This document shows positions 21,079 through 31,625 of a stretch of 64,000 bases of DNA, piece by piece. Below the pieces are notes generated by a model. The model saw only the letters and a list, made by a program, of their open reading frames with translations, was not told where the DNA came from and did not search any database. Numbering within the stretch: position 1 is the stretch's first letter; the number at the start of each line of letters is the position of its first letter. The translations under genes and the position numbers were made by a program. The stretch covers positions 13,769,001 to 13,833,000 of the forward strand of contig OX335660.1 of NCBI GenBank assembly GCA_946894095.1. Reading direction: 5' to 3'. This stretch comes from Incurvaria masculella. Taxonomy: Eukaryota; Arthropoda; Insecta; Lepidoptera; Incurvariidae.

Positions 21079-24000
21079 TATAACTGCCACAAGCGAGGTC
21101 ATTATGCGCGCGATTGTGGGTTGCCGAAACAAGCTCAGAACAAAGGCTCGTTATCAGGCTCGGCGTTTTTGACAGAGCATGAAGCAAACTAACTAATCAA
21201 GGACGATTATAAGTGGACTCTTGACAGTGGCGCGTCTATGCATATTTGCGCCCGCGACGCGTTTACCGAGTTCAAACCCACCGAATCGTGTGTGAGGTTA
21301 GGTGATGGTAAAGAACCGCCAGTCATCGGACGTGGGACAGTGTGTATTAAAAGTTATGCAAACGGACAGTGGTACGATTCCACAATACCAGAAGGGTTAT
21401 ATGTGCCGGATTTGCGTAAAAATATATTTTCAGAAGGTGTAGTAACTTTGAAAGGTTTTAAAATCGTGAAAGAACAGCGGTAGCGTACAAGGACATGAAT
21501 AATCTGTACAAGCTTTTTTTCAAAACAAAAATCAACCAGCCCGCCCGGGTTGGTACCATCGCATTGGATGAAAAGATGGTCGAAGCGGCAATTAAAAATT
21601 GTCCGTGTTTTCAATCCAGTTCAATATAGCCGTGCTCATAAAGGGAAGGTCCTGGCATGGCACCTAATTCCTTCGGGAATGTGGTGTATTGGGCTTATAT
21701 CATAACGGTAGTTGTGTGGTATTAGCCATCCATGTCAGGTCGCATAAAAAAAAAACACAGTGAATTGTAACCTCAAACAGTGGCACGAGAGATTAGGGCA
21801 CGCCAATATGAACAATATAGAGCAAATGGTAAAGAGCGGCCAAATCAAAAATGTTAAAATAGAGGACACAAACGAATTTCTCTGTGAAGCGTGCTTGTTC
21901 GGAAAGCAATGCAGGTTACCCTTCAAGAAGTCGCAGATACCATCGTCGCACGTGGGAGACAAGGTGTATAGCGACGTATGCGGACCGCTACCAGTTACAT
22001 CATTGGGAGGTGCTCGATATTTTATTACATTTATCGACAAGTACTCTAAGCATTGTACTGTTTACCTCATGAAAAATAAAAGTGAAGCTTTGAACTGCTT
22101 TAAAGAATATTTTAAGCTAGTACGAAACAAGTTTAACGTTAGCGTCAAAGCATTACACAGTGATAACGGACTTGAGTACAACAACAGCGGCTTCAAGGAG
22201 TTCGCATCAAACCAAGGTATAGAGCTATGCAGAACAGCTCCATACACTCCAGAACAAAATGGACGAAGCGAGAGAATGAATAGAACGCTAATGGAATCCA
22301 CTCGCTCCATGATATATGCAAGAAAGCTACCAGTGTGCCTGTGGGGAGAAGCTGTGAACACAGCTGCATATTTGTACAATCGAACAGAGAAAAATGGTGT
22401 TTCTCCGGTTGAGACGTGGTCCAATGCAAAACCGGATCTAACTCATCTGAGGACATTTGGAAGCATCGCGTACACTCATGTACTAAAAGAAAAAAGAAAT
22501 AAATTGGAACCGAAGAGCGTAAAACTGATCCTAGTCGGATACGATTCTAATTCTAACAATTGCCGATTATTGGACATGGTTACCAAGAAGATACAAGTCT
22601 CGAGGAATGTGGTATTTGATGAAAAAGAGATTTATGACAACAAAACGGAGGATCAAGAGTACTTACCATCTTTATTCGTGGATGAGTTTGTAGAACCAAA
22701 AACTTCATACAACATGAACGAATTCGAGGACTTCGTTCAAGCTAATCAAGAAGTTATGTCTGACCAATATGAGAATGCGAAGAACAGCTTCGAGAACCTC
22801 TGCGTCGAGGCCTATCTAGCGGAGGTGGACGTCCCGACGACTTTCACGAGCGCAGTCACGTCGAACGATGCAGACAAGTGGATTAGTGCGATCAGTAAAG
22901 AGCTAGAAGCTCACCGTGTTAATAGTACGTGGGAGTTGGTACCATTGCCTGAAGGTAAACGTGCTGTTGGTTGTAAGTGGGTTTTTCGAGTTAAAGAAAA
23001 CAGTGACGGCTCACTTAAAAATAAAAAAAGGTTATGTGCAAAAGCATACTCTCAAGTGAGAGACATTGATTATTCGGAGACTTTTGCGCCTACAGTGCGC
23101 TATGATACAGTAAGAATAATGCTTGCGCTGGCTGCTCAACAGAGTTTAAAGATAAAACAGTTTGACGTGAAAACGGCTTTTCTCTATGGTAATATTGATG
23201 AAGAAATTTATATCCAGCCACCGGAAGGATTAACAAACTGTAATGGTCTTGTGTGTAAACTTTAAAAATCATTGTATGGACTTAAACAAGCACCTCGATG
23301 CTGGAATCAAAAGTTTGAGTCTGTTCTGAATCGGTTTGATTTTGTTAATTGTAATTCAGACAAATGTGTGTATGTGTCAAAGAAAAATGATTTTGAAATA
23401 TATTTTACTGCTGTATGTGGATGATGGTCTGGTATTCAGTAAGAGTTCATCATTAATTGATGAGTTTCTGTCAAACTTGAAGGCAGAATTCGATATAACC
23501 ATTACTGATACTGTCAAATGTTTTGCAGGCATGGAAATTAATATATTGAGTGATGAGACTATATTCATTCACCAGACAAAGTATATTGATAAAATGTTAA
23601 AGAAATTTAACCTTGCAGAAGCCTGCGCAGTAAGTGTGCCAGCGGCCTTGGCTTTGACAATGTTGCCTTGTCAAAGCGAAAAGATGAATGTAAGTTAGAT
23701 ATTCCTTATCGTCAGGCAGTAGGTGGATTGATTTACGCTGCAATTGTAAGCAGACCTGATATTATGTTTGCCGTCAATCTAGTAAGTCGTTACATGGAAT
23801 GGCATAATGTAACTCACTGGAATGCAGTTAAGCGCATACTAAAATATCTTGAGGACACTAAATCCTTTGGTATTCTGTATAGTCGTCAAGAAAGTTTTGG
23901 CGTGACAAGTTATTCAGACTCTGATTACGGTAGTGATTTTGATACACGTAAGTCAACCAGCGGATATATGGTAATGATCAATGGTTCCGCAGTAACCTGG

Positions 24001-24378
24001 TCATCACAAAAACAAAATTGTGTTGCTCTTTCTACAACAGAGGCAGAATACATAGCTGCTAGCTTTGCTGTTAGAGAAATTGTGTGGATTAAGTATTTAC
24101 TTGAGGATCTAGATTTGAAGCTAAATAATCCCACGATGCTGTATGTTGACAATCAGAGTGCAATTAAGCTAGTGCACAATGAAACATTGCATAAGCGCTC
24201 AAAGCATATTGATATTAAGTATCATTATATACGTGAAAAATTCTCTGATGGAACTGTTAAGTTGTGCTATGTGAATACTAAGAGTCAGATAGCTGACATT
24301 TTTACGAAACCTGTTCCAAGGATTCAGTTTGAATATTTGAGAGCGCAGCTGGGCATTTGTGATAAGCTAGAATTGTGA
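21079..24378 (+). pseudogene. Copia pol region, interrupted
   Basis: In order: CCHC knuckle from about 21085; protease active site D-S-G at 21223-21231; a SINE insertion at 21539-21750; integrase zinc finger (WHERLGHAN ... CEAC) from about 21782; integrase core with HSDNG and QNGRSER; the SLYGLKQAPR segment at about 23266-23300; the reverse-transcriptase YVDD at 23414-23425; RNase H (DSDYGSDFDTRKSTSGY, STTEAEY) at about 23915-24060; stop at 24376. At least one nonsense change (TAA at 23263) and several frame changes break it, so no functional polyprotein can be made from this copy. Confidence 0.9.
21539..21750 (+). repeat. SINE body nested inside copia pol
   Basis: Starts CCCGCCCGGGTTGGTACC and runs through ATGGTCGAAGCGG, TAATTCCTTCGGGAATGTGG and TTAGCCATCCATGTCAGG to an A-run. 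Copia sequence resumes at GTGAATTGTAACCTCAAAC. The copy has no tRNA or 5S head. It dates SINE activity to after the copia insertion. Confidence 0.88.
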
Positions 24379-24408
24379 TTTCTGTGTGAAGTGAACGTTT
24401 CGTGGGGG

Positions 24409-24584
24409 TGTTAATATGAATGCAGCCTCGTAGAAATGTACACTTCCGGTTAAGCGTCGCCCTCTGTTGGCATTATATAGTTAGTCTCCAGTCACTGACT
24501 TTACCGTGTGTTGCGTGATTTGTGTAGCTCTTCAATAAAACGATTACCCAAGCACAATCTTTTATTGGCCTTCACAATTTAACA
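24409..24584 (+). repeat. Copia 3' LTR
   Basis: 176 bp, preceded by a purine-rich GTGGGGG. It matches the left LTR apart from scattered substitutions and an extra GTGT after GCGTGATTT. Followed by the target duplication AGGTG. Confidence 0.92.
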
Positions 24585-24609
24585 AGGTGATTACATGAAT
24601 GCCATGCGA

Positions 24610-25010
24610 AAATTACGTGGTCGGGCGGCGAAAAGCGTCTGCCCCCGCGCGGTGAAGCTCGAGCGGCTGGGTGTCTCCCCGGCGGTGAATGCACCGTACC
24701 ACAGGCCGAGTCTCTGGCGGAGCCCGCTCTGAGGAGCACGGGGTGGGCTTCAAAGTGACGGAAGGTGCTGCTGTGCTCCACCGAGCCAGCCCGAATGCGG
24801 CGACAGCGGACCACGGGACGCGACTGGAGATGCACTCGCGCCGTGGCGGGCGAACAACAAGATGGCTGCCTGTCGTGGCTCCCTCCCATTGGCTCTGTCG
24901 TGTCACCCAATTTTCGCTAGGCGCGCGCGAAGTTTGGTATAAAGGGGACAGCATCTTTGAATTGCTGAGAAAGAGACGGTACCGATGTTCGCGGATTGTT
25001 GTTTTGTTTC
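24610..25010 (+). promoter_or_regulatory. CpG-rich promoter-like block with CCAAT and TATA boxes
   Basis: About 300 bp of GC- and CpG-rich DNA unlike its AT-rich surroundings. It includes an inverted CCAAT box (ATTGG, 24888-24892), GCGCGCGCG at 24921-24929 and TATAAAG at 24938-24944. If used, transcription would start near 24970 on the plus strand. It could be the promoter or 5' exon of an unrecognised gene, or a remnant LTR. The Rieske gene begins about 800 bp downstream, so a 5' UTR role for that gene is possible but unproven. Confidence 0.45.
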
Positions 25011-25019
25011 TAGAAGATT

Positions 25020-25640
25020 TTTGACGGTTATGTTTCCATTATGTAGATACATATAAATGTCCATTGTGAGTATGCATAGACACTGACATTGTTCTGAAGG
25101 CTACCGTAAATGTAGTTCAAGAAGGATATGAAATAAAAATATTAAAATTGCCTAAAAATATAAATTTATAAAGTAATGTATGTTACAAGAGATCGCGCTA
25201 TACAAATACAGCGCATTTCATACGGTGCATTACTATACAATAATAAAGAACGAGATTGAAGAACTATATGAATTAGTGTCTCATAGTCCATTATTTTTTT
25301 CGTGAAGTTTACAAGAAACTTCGTATGAAAAGCAAGAAAACATTACATAAGTTCGGAAGCGAAATCCAAAGGAAATGCGTGTTATCTCATTATTGGGATA
25401 TAAATAGACATTGGGCAGCCAAAAGGTTAAACAATATGGAATGTAAGTGACCACTGGGCAACCAAGCGTTAAACGAACCTCACCTAAAACTAAATGTTAT
25501 TTCGCTAATACGATTGTTCTTTAACAATCTGATTCCGTCTGACTTTCTGTTTCGTTAGATACCATTTTAAATTTACAGATATAATAATGCATTTTTATTA
25601 TTTTCTAATTCTATTAAGTTTCCAAGCTTATTTATAAATT
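25020..25640. other. AT-rich spacer
   Basis: No gene or known repeat between the CpG-rich block and the Rieske reading frame. It could hold 5' untranslated sequence. Confidence 0.4.
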
Positions 25641-25811
25641 GTTTCCAAGTTGTTGAGACTACAGGCCGAAGGAAAAAATCTCCGACTTCGCTTCCCAATC
25701 AAACGCTGGCATTCGTATCGCGGGATGAAAGTAAAGCCACAAAACATTGCATTTCAAAAAAACACTCGTCAAAGTCACGTCAATGCACTGTCAACTTTCG
25801 CAAAAGCCACC

Positions 25812-26675
25812 ATGAACTTTCTCGTGAACGGCGGCAGTTTCGCGCGCTTCAATCGAATCACATTCATCGGGGTCCCAGCCGACCACCGGCGGGTCCTTGC
25901 TCCCACGGTCTACTCCGAGCACACGGTAAAGCCTCCGCCCCCTCATGGCACCACCACCGAACACCTCAAGAAGAACCTGTGCATCGGGCGACTCCGCGTC
26001 GCCTCGGGTCCCGCTCTCACCACCCAAATCCGCTGGACGAACTGCTTCGACAGAAACAAACCCATCTCCGATCTCGGCACTCTGCACGGAGATCTCGACT
26101 ACCCGAGCTTCGACTTCTACCGCAAGAGAGCGTTCGTAGACACCGACGGGCCCTCCGCTCACAAGCGGGACTTGAAGCCCGGCGTGTACTGCTCCGTCAC
26201 CGCTATGGGCCTGATCGGGGGCATCTACGGCGCCAAGACCTACACCACGCAGCTGATCATGAGCATGGCACCCTCCGCGGACGTGCTGGCGACGGCCTCC
26301 GCGGAGGTCTCCCTCGGGGAGATCGAGCTGGGCCGCACGGTCACGATCAAGTGGCGAGGCAAGCCGCTCTTCGTGAAGCACCGGACGCCGGCGGAGATAG
26401 CGCACGAGCGGGCGACCCCACTCACCCTTTTGAGGGACCCGGAGCCGGACGACAGGCGCGCGCCGAGCCCGGAGTGGCTCATCGTGATCGGGATCTGCAC
26501 GCACCTGGGCTGCGTGCCCATACCGAACTCGGGCGACTTCCCCGGCGGGTTCTACTGCCCGTGCCACGGGAGCCACTTCGACGCGGCCGGCCGCGTGAGG
26601 AAGGGGCCGGCGCCGATAAACCTCGTGATTCCACCCTACAGATTCGTAGACGCGACCAATGTTGTCGTTGGATGA
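25812..26675 (+). CDS. Rieske iron-sulfur protein of complex III, intronless divergent paralogue
   Basis: It encodes 287 residues from ATG 25812, chosen for its GCCACC context and because the length then resembles the usual 260-275; the frame is open upstream to an ATG at 25650. The N-terminal part is basic, as expected of a mitochondrial presequence, and unlike the usual one. A membrane helix follows at about 125-149 (VYCSVTAMGLIGGIYGAK...). The 2Fe-2S fold is complete: C219-T-H221-L-G-C224 and C239-P-C241-H242-G-S-H, i.e. ligands C219, H221, C239, H242 and disulfide C224-C241. The conserved KWRGKPLFVKHRT and RKGPAP are present. The protein carries electrons from ubiquinol to cytochrome c1. 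The coding part has no intron and high GC, suggesting a retrocopy that evolved on its own; germline-specific use is a common fate for such copies but is inference. Confidence 0.88.
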   Translation: MNFLVNGGSFARFNRITFIGVPADHRRVLAPTVYSEHTVKPPPPHGTTTEHLKKNLCIGRLRVASGPALTTQIRWTNCFDRNKPISDLGTLHGDLDYPSFDFYRKRAFVDTDGPSAHKRDLKPGVYCSVTAMGLIGGIYGAKTYTTQLIMSMAPSADVLATASAEVSLGEIELGRTVTIKWRGKPLFVKHRTPAEIAHERATPLTLLRDPEPDDRRAPSPEWLIVIGICTHLGCVPIPNSGDFPGGFYCPCHGSHFDAAGRVRKGPAPINLVIPPYRFVDATNVVVG

Positions 26676-26719
26676 CAATATCTGAACTAGGTGTTGTTAT
26701 GATTGATTCATAATGTTAT

Positions 26720-27000
26720 TTATCATCTGGGGGCTTATTCAGGTAAGAGTGAGTTCGAGTTCGAGGGTAAGTTAACCTCTAAATAGCTGGGAAATATATT
26801 ATTATTTAAATATCGGAACTGTTATTTGTACTTTCAACGTATTTATGGGACAGACCAGATTTTTACCAAACTAAAATTATGAAACATTAACTAGTTAAAA
26901 TAGTGTTTTTTTATTTAGAGACGAATTCGAACTCACACATGTCATTATGATAACACTTATTAATTTCGATTCATTCATTTCTGACTCCCTAAAACCTAAG
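26720..27000. other. Spacer 3' of the Rieske gene
   Basis: Likely 3' untranslated and intergenic sequence. No canonical AATAAA signal is obvious close to the stop codon. Confidence 0.4.
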
Positions 27001-27385
27001 AGTCTCGTAGCCTAGTGGCGCGGGGACTGGCCTAGAGTACCAGAGGTCTGGGTTCGATTCCAACATGCACCACTGTCTTTCTCTTTCCGAGTTTGATAAG
27101 TGCATTTCGTCACGAATGCGAGCTGCTCCATGGTTCGGAATCCATGTAAAACTGTAGGTCCCCTTCCCCTACTAGGTGGTAGGGCTTAAGCCCGCCCGGG
27201 TTGGTACCATCGCATTGGAGGAAAAGATGGTCGAAGCGGCAATGAACCATCAAGTTAGCCCGTGCTCAGAAAGGGAAGGTCCTGGCATGTCACCTAATTC
27301 CTTCGGGAATGTGGTGTATTGGGCTAATACCATAACGGTAGTTGTGTGGTATTAGCCATCCATGTCAGGTCGCAAAAAAAAACTA
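27001..27385 (+). repeat. Full-length tRNA-headed SINE (best example)
   Basis: Box A TAGCCTAGTGGCGCGGGG (27009) and a canonical box B GGTTCGATTCC (27052) give an RNA polymerase III promoter. The linker CCGAGTTTGATAAGTGC, the shared body and an A-run at 27375 follow. A short internal deletion removes part of the TTGTCCGTG block near 27245. Confidence 0.88.
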
Positions 27386-27549
27386 AAGTTTCCCAGCGGT
27401 TGACTTACTTGTCTTCCTCATTCCACCAATAATGCTTGAAAGCACAAAAAACCGAGTAACTCATCGCTGTGGTATTAAATTGTTGGTAAAGACTACCACA
27501 AAAGTAAGGTAACTCATCTGTGGTAGTAGATGGTTTCCTTTTTAATACA

Positions 27550-27785
27550 GAACGTGACATGGATGGCATTACCACATCTACGGACATGATATCAACCCGA
27601 AATCACATTCCCGAAGGAACTATGAGCCATACCACCTTCCATTTATAATCACGTCTAAATTTAACTGAATGGATAAAACGGACTAATTTTTATTTCCCCT
27701 TCAATTAAATGGGATGGTACCAACCTGGGCTGGTTTAATCCTACCACCTTGTATACAGGGAAGTGGACCTATTTTTACATGAGTT
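27550..27785 (-). repeat. Diverged SINE body, minus strand
   Basis: GACATGGATGGCATTACC, ACATTCCCGAAGGAACTATG and GGATGGTACCAACCTGGG mark the complement of the shared body. The head is lost. Confidence 0.65.
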
Positions 27786-27949
27786 TCTAACAGACTCGAA
27801 TTAGAAAACGTTTTTTCACAGACTAAATATTTTTTTTCATCAGGAAAATTCGGAATTCTTTATTGGGTACTGTAATACTGTTTAAACTATTCCATATCTA
27901 TGTATTCTACCATATTATTTCCTAAATAAAGACATAAATAAATTATCAG

Positions 27950-28110
27950 GGTTCCGCCCGGATTTGTACTATCGCATTGAAGGAACGTACGTTCGAAGCG
28001 GCAAAGAATATTGTTCTTGTTTTATGCAGTTTAATGTAGCCGTGCAATATAAGGAACGTCCTGGCATGATACCTTCTTCCCATGAGGTGCAATGTAATAA
28101 TATCCCCGCT
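27950..28110 (+). repeat. SINE body fragment
   Basis: CCGCCCGGATTTGTACTATCG through GTAGCCGTGCAATATAAGG and CCTGGCATGATACC. It keeps the GTGCAATATAAGG variant seen on 5S-headed copies. Confidence 0.65.
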
Positions 28111-28339
28111 AGTTCCACTCCGCTGCTATTGGACGCTATTCCACAGAACAAATAATATTCAAATAAAATTCATGATTAAAGTTCCTCTCTTTTAATTCCT
28201 CTGATTTTAAATTGCCAATGAAATAAAGTAATTTTCAAGGCGCGGGAAAGTCATGGGGCCATGATTTCTGTGGTTTTTTTCTAATGTTAGCAAATAAAAT
28301 TTATCGCTTTATTCAGCATTTGATATGGTTGTAGTGGGT

Positions 28340-28640
28340 TCAAATATCCACCCCGTTTATGAACCACTTTCTTTCTTTTTCAGAGTTGAATAAATTAATT
28401 TCGTTACGGATGCGAGCTTGTTTAGAGATGTTTAGATCCATGTAAAACTGTAGATGCCCTTTCCCTACTAGTTAATAGGGATAAGCCCGCCCGGATTGGT
28501 ACCATCGCATAAGATGAAATTACCTATATTCGAAACGGCAACGATAAATGGTCCGTGTTTTTTATACAGTTCAATGTAGCCGTGGAAGATCCTGGTATGT
28601 CACTTAATTACTTCGGGAATGAGGGTAATAGCGGGTAGAG
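28340..28640 (+). repeat. tRNA-headed SINE, diverged
   Basis: Box B-like GGGTTCAAATATCC, linker CAGAGTTGAATAAATTAATTTCG, then body GCCCGCCCGGATTGGTACC and TAATTACTTCGGGAATGAGG. Confidence 0.65.
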
Positions 28641-28669
28641 GCGGAGTTCAGAAGGCACCACCGAGGTTC

Positions 28670-28755
28670 CGTAATTCCTTTAAATCTTTTGTAAATCCTT
28701 TGGTACGGAACCCTTCGTACGCGAGTCCGACTCGCACTTGGCCGGTTTTATTGTT
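28670..28755 (+). repeat. GACG repeat, right end only
   Basis: GGTACGGAACCCTTCGTACG followed by GCGAGTCCGACTCGCACTTGG and CCGGTTTTA, the terminal piece of the lepidopteran GACG repeat. The CCGT tract and the other end are missing. Confidence 0.75.
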
Positions 28756-29590
28756 TCCGTAATCGCGCACACAAACGGTCCGAATCATTTGTGATACTGA
28801 CAGCTTTGAGCGTGCAATCTGAATTGGGACGCTTTTATTCATCGTAAGCACTGTAATCGTTGACAGCTCTAATCGGACCGTGATGCTAGTTTCGCAATGC
28901 TTTAATAGGAGACCAGTACAGCGCCATCTAACATTTACTTTCAGAGTTCGGTTGCTGTTCTTATTAAAAGTATCTCTAAGTGTTGCCTGGTGTTACCGCT
29001 AGGTAGATCTTTGGTTATAATAGAATTAAAGGACAGTCTTTGGACGGAGCGGTCAGCACTGAAAGTCAAGGTCAACCAGTATTCTGTAAAGGCATTATTG
29101 TTAGTCAAACTCGGCGGCCTTCACTGGAGGTTTTCCTTCGAACTAAATATTATGTTTTCCGGGTAAGAGAAAATACACAAGCTAACGAGGGCTCAAAAAT
29201 TGTTTATTTATACAGAACAAAACAGAACCAAAAAATTAAAGATTTTAATTGTGGGATCCGGGGTTTTTTTTCTGGGCAAGGATGGCTAATACCACATCTT
29301 TTGTCTTGAAAAAAAAAGGTAAGTGTCCAAAAACAGGTTAGGCACTACTAACCAGCGTAAGTCTGCCTTCTAGTAAGTAAGGAAGTTCTTCCTACGTTCT
29401 CACGAACGAAGAATCGCTTAATCGGCTCTTACGACATACACGGGAAGCAAAAAATTGTATCTTAAAGATCTATGTAGGACATAACATCAAATAATATTAC
29501 TTGGAAATGGCTGATCAGTTCAGTTCAGTTTCACATGAAATTAAATTTATATCTATGTAGTATTTTATGTATTCCTATATACCTATGTTT
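28756..29590. other. Intergenic stretch, SINE scrap only
   Basis: No gene recognised. At 29275-29390 ATGGCTAATACCACATC and CTAGTAAGTAAGGAAG are remains of a minus-strand SINE. The block GCGCCATCTAACATTTAC near 28922 looks transposon-like but I could not place it. Confidence 0.4.
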
Positions 29591-29597
29591 ATGTTTA

Positions 29598-29800
29598 TTT
29601 TTTATGCAACCTGACATGGATGGATAATAACACACAACTATCGTTATGATATTAGCCGAATACACCGCATTCCGTTTACGCCGTTCCAGCCTTCCCTTTA
29701 CGAGCACGGCGACATTGAATTGAATGAAAAACACGGACAATTTTCATCACAGTTTCGACAATATTTTCATCCAATGCGATGGTACCAACCTGGGCAGGCG
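29598..29800 (-). repeat. SINE body, minus strand
   Basis: Plus strand reads TTTTTTATGCAACCTGACATGG, CACGGACAATTTTCATC and CCAATGCGATGGTACCAACC. It is cut off before the head. Confidence 0.7.
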
Positions 29801-30129
29801 TAATTCGGTATGGTTAGGTTAGCATAGGTCATGAACTGTTGCATACGGCATTACTGGTTGACTTTCGTGAATTATTTTAAATTTAGTGTTTCACCTGTGT
29901 TTTTGTTAAAAAAATATATACGTTCTTGTAAGTGGACGCTGAAAAAAAAATAGTGGAGTTTCTTGCTAGTTCTTCTTCGCTTTGTTTTGTTTTGTTTAAC
30001 TCTAGTGTTAAAATCTAACAAATCCGAGTGCAGTGTACTGTCTATGGATAATGTATAAACAATGCAATAGGGAAAGAGAGCCCTGCATTTTTTACGTGGT
30101 TTTTGAAACACCTTGCGGTCCAACTCAGA

Positions 30130-30465
30130 GCCGGTAGTCTAAGTTGTCACCTAAATTGGCGTTACGGCAAACCGATCGACTGGCGTTTTGAATTGTATGG
30201 AGAAATTGAAGAGCGCGCGCAGCGGGCGTTAAGCGAACTAACATTTGCGAGTCCGAGCTTGATTTGACAACTTACTCAACGTTGCCGTAAATACGTCGAC
30301 GTTGCCGTTTACGTCCACTCCGCGTTTTCATACAAATCGGAAGTCCGCGTTTGACTTTGACAGCTTGAAGAAGTAAAACCACAGAATATCTAGTAAAAAC
30401 TTGTATGGAGTTTGGAGAAAACGCCAGTCGATCGGTTTGCCGTAAACGCCAATTTCGGTGAGAAC
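30130..30465. mobile_element. MITE with ~45-bp terminal inverted repeats
   Basis: The left arm (about 30149-30195) has CACCTAAATTGGCG, GGCAAACCGATCGACTGGCG; the right arm (about 30418-30462) has the complement CGCCAGTCGATCGGTTTGCC, CGCCAATTTCGGTGAGA. The interior carries GCGAGTCCGAGCTTGATTTG and CCGTAAATACGTCGACG. Relatives occur at 38868-39000 and in each 7.16-kb unit (48485-48905). Confidence 0.8.
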
Positions 30466-30474
30466 TCAGACTGC

Positions 30475-30580
30475 CCACACACAGAGAGGCAAAGAAAGTA
30501 GACGGGGCTTTGAACCTATGGCCTCTGGCATACAAGGCAAGTCGCCGAGCGCCTGAGCTACGAGGCGCTCCAATATACCA
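30475..30580 (-). repeat. tRNA-derived SINE head fragment, minus strand
   Basis: The complement shows a box A-like CTCGTAGCTCAGGCGC and box B-like ATAGGTTCAAAGCCCC. The body is absent, so this is a truncated SINE or tRNA pseudogene. Confidence 0.55.
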
Positions 30581-30609
30581 CAAATATGCTATACAGATTG
30601 ATATATTAA

Positions 30610-30840
30610 TTACTCTAACTCCCCGTCAGCACAGGTCTGGCCCAGACAGGTACCATAGTTCGCCAATCGATCCGAAAGCGTCGCGTCGCGCGCACACACA
30701 CGCAGCTTGCACCCGAGCCGCACGCACACACACGCACGCGGACGCAGCATCGACGTCGATGTGCGGTAGACAGTCGCGAATACGATGAACCGAAAATTTA
30801 CCATAAATTGGTCTGGGACAGGCAGCTACGGGGCTTGAAT
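30610..30840 (+). repeat. Repeat Y copy 1 (CCCCGTCAGCACAGG...)
   Basis: Shares CCGTCA.CACA.GTCTGG, TACCATAG.TCGCCAATCGATCC and ATCGAC.TCGATGTGCGGT with 31137-31345. Between them lies an expanded (CA/GC)-rich tract CGCACACACACGCA. Ends TTGGTCTGGGACAGG, the inverted form of its own start CAGGTCTGGCCCAG, so it has short inverted ends. Confidence 0.65.
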
Positions 30841-31008
30841 TAAAGGAAGGCAAGGGTTTCAAACCATGTAATACCTTGCATTCGTGACCAACTGTAATTT
30901 AACTCAGAAAGACACAGAAAGGGGTCCATGAACGAGCGGGGATTTTAATCCATGACATTTGTTATGCAAGGCAAGTCGCCGCTCCAAAACACTACAATTA
31001 TGCCGTAC

Positions 31009-31128
31009 AGATTCATAGACGTTACTTGTACTTGGCTGAGCTAAAGTATGTCTTTCGACTGTCAGTTTTGACATAATATGTATGGACCGAATGTCAGATT
31101 TTACAGTACAAGTAACGTCTATGAATCT
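31009..31128. mobile_element. Small fold-back element with perfect 24-bp arms
   Basis: Arms at 31009-31032 and 31105-31128 are exact reverse complements (AGATTCATAGACGTTACTTG and its partner CAAGTAACGTCTATGAATCT, extended by four bases). The 72-bp loop has no open frame. It separates the two copies of repeat Y. Confidence 0.8.
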
Positions 31129-31136
31129 CAGCATAA

Positions 31137-31345
31137 GTCCCCGTCAACACAAGTCTGGGCAAGGCAGGTACCATAGATCGCCAATCGATCCGAAAGGGTC
31201 GCGTCGAGCGCACACATACGCACGCGGACGCAACATCGACTTCGATGTGCGGTCAAAGAATATCTAATAAAAATGGTGCGGTCGACAGTCGCGAATACGA
31301 TCAACCTAAGATGTACCATAGATTGGTCCGTCAACCTGGTTCAGG
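31137..31345 (+). repeat. Repeat Y copy 2
   Basis: Second copy of the sequence at 30610-30840, with the CA tract shortened and a short insert (AAAGAATATCTAATAAAAAT) inside the GTGCGGT...CGACAGTCGCGAATACGAT block. Confidence 0.65.
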
Positions 31346-31454
31346 AACGGTAATCACTGGGTACTTCCCGATGCTGAAAGAACCTCTTCATTGCTGGAGT
31401 GGATGCTGGAGTGTAATAACCTAATACAGATTAGGTTTGGTATAGTTTGATTAG

Positions 31455-31625
31455 GTCGGTACCATCGCAGATGGTCGAAGCGCCGATGATAATATCCATG
31501 TTCCCATCCATTCTAATATAGCCGTGCTACTAAGTAAAGTACCTAACATAACCTAGATGGAATATGGTTTGTTGAGCTAATATCATGACAGAAGGTGTGG
31601 TATTAGTTATCTATGCTTAGAGTAT
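31455..31625 (+). repeat. SINE body fragment
   Basis: TCGGTACCATCGCAGATGGTCG, ATATAGCCGTGCTACTAAG and TGGTATTAGTTATCTATGC are diverged pieces of the shared body. Confidence 0.6.

Larger units (their letters stand above)
20141..24584 (+). mobile_element. Complete but inactivated Ty1/copia LTR retrotransposon
   Basis: LTRs at 20141-20312 and 24409-24584 begin TGTTAATATG and end TTTAACA. The 5-bp target duplication AGGTG is at 20136-20140 and 24585-24589. The primer site directly after the left LTR, GGTTATGGG at 20313, complements the anticodon region of initiator-Met tRNA, the half-tRNA priming known for copia. Internal order is gag, protease, integrase, reverse transcriptase, RNase H, the copia order. 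Disabling changes seen: frame break near 21062, stop near 21190, break near 21483, a SINE at 21539-21750, a stop at 23263 and frame breaks near 23400 and 23660. The LTRs differ by about five substitutions and a 4-bp indel, so it is not very recent. Confidence 0.93.

Noticed and set aside
25791..26678. 295-codon open frame on the minus strand opposite the Rieske gene
   Set aside because: Long antisense frames are common in GC-rich genes; it has an arginine/valine-rich composition and no motif.
25979..26713. 244-codon plus-strand frame overlapping the Rieske gene
   Set aside because: Arginine- and histidine-rich shadow in another frame of the same GC-rich sequence.
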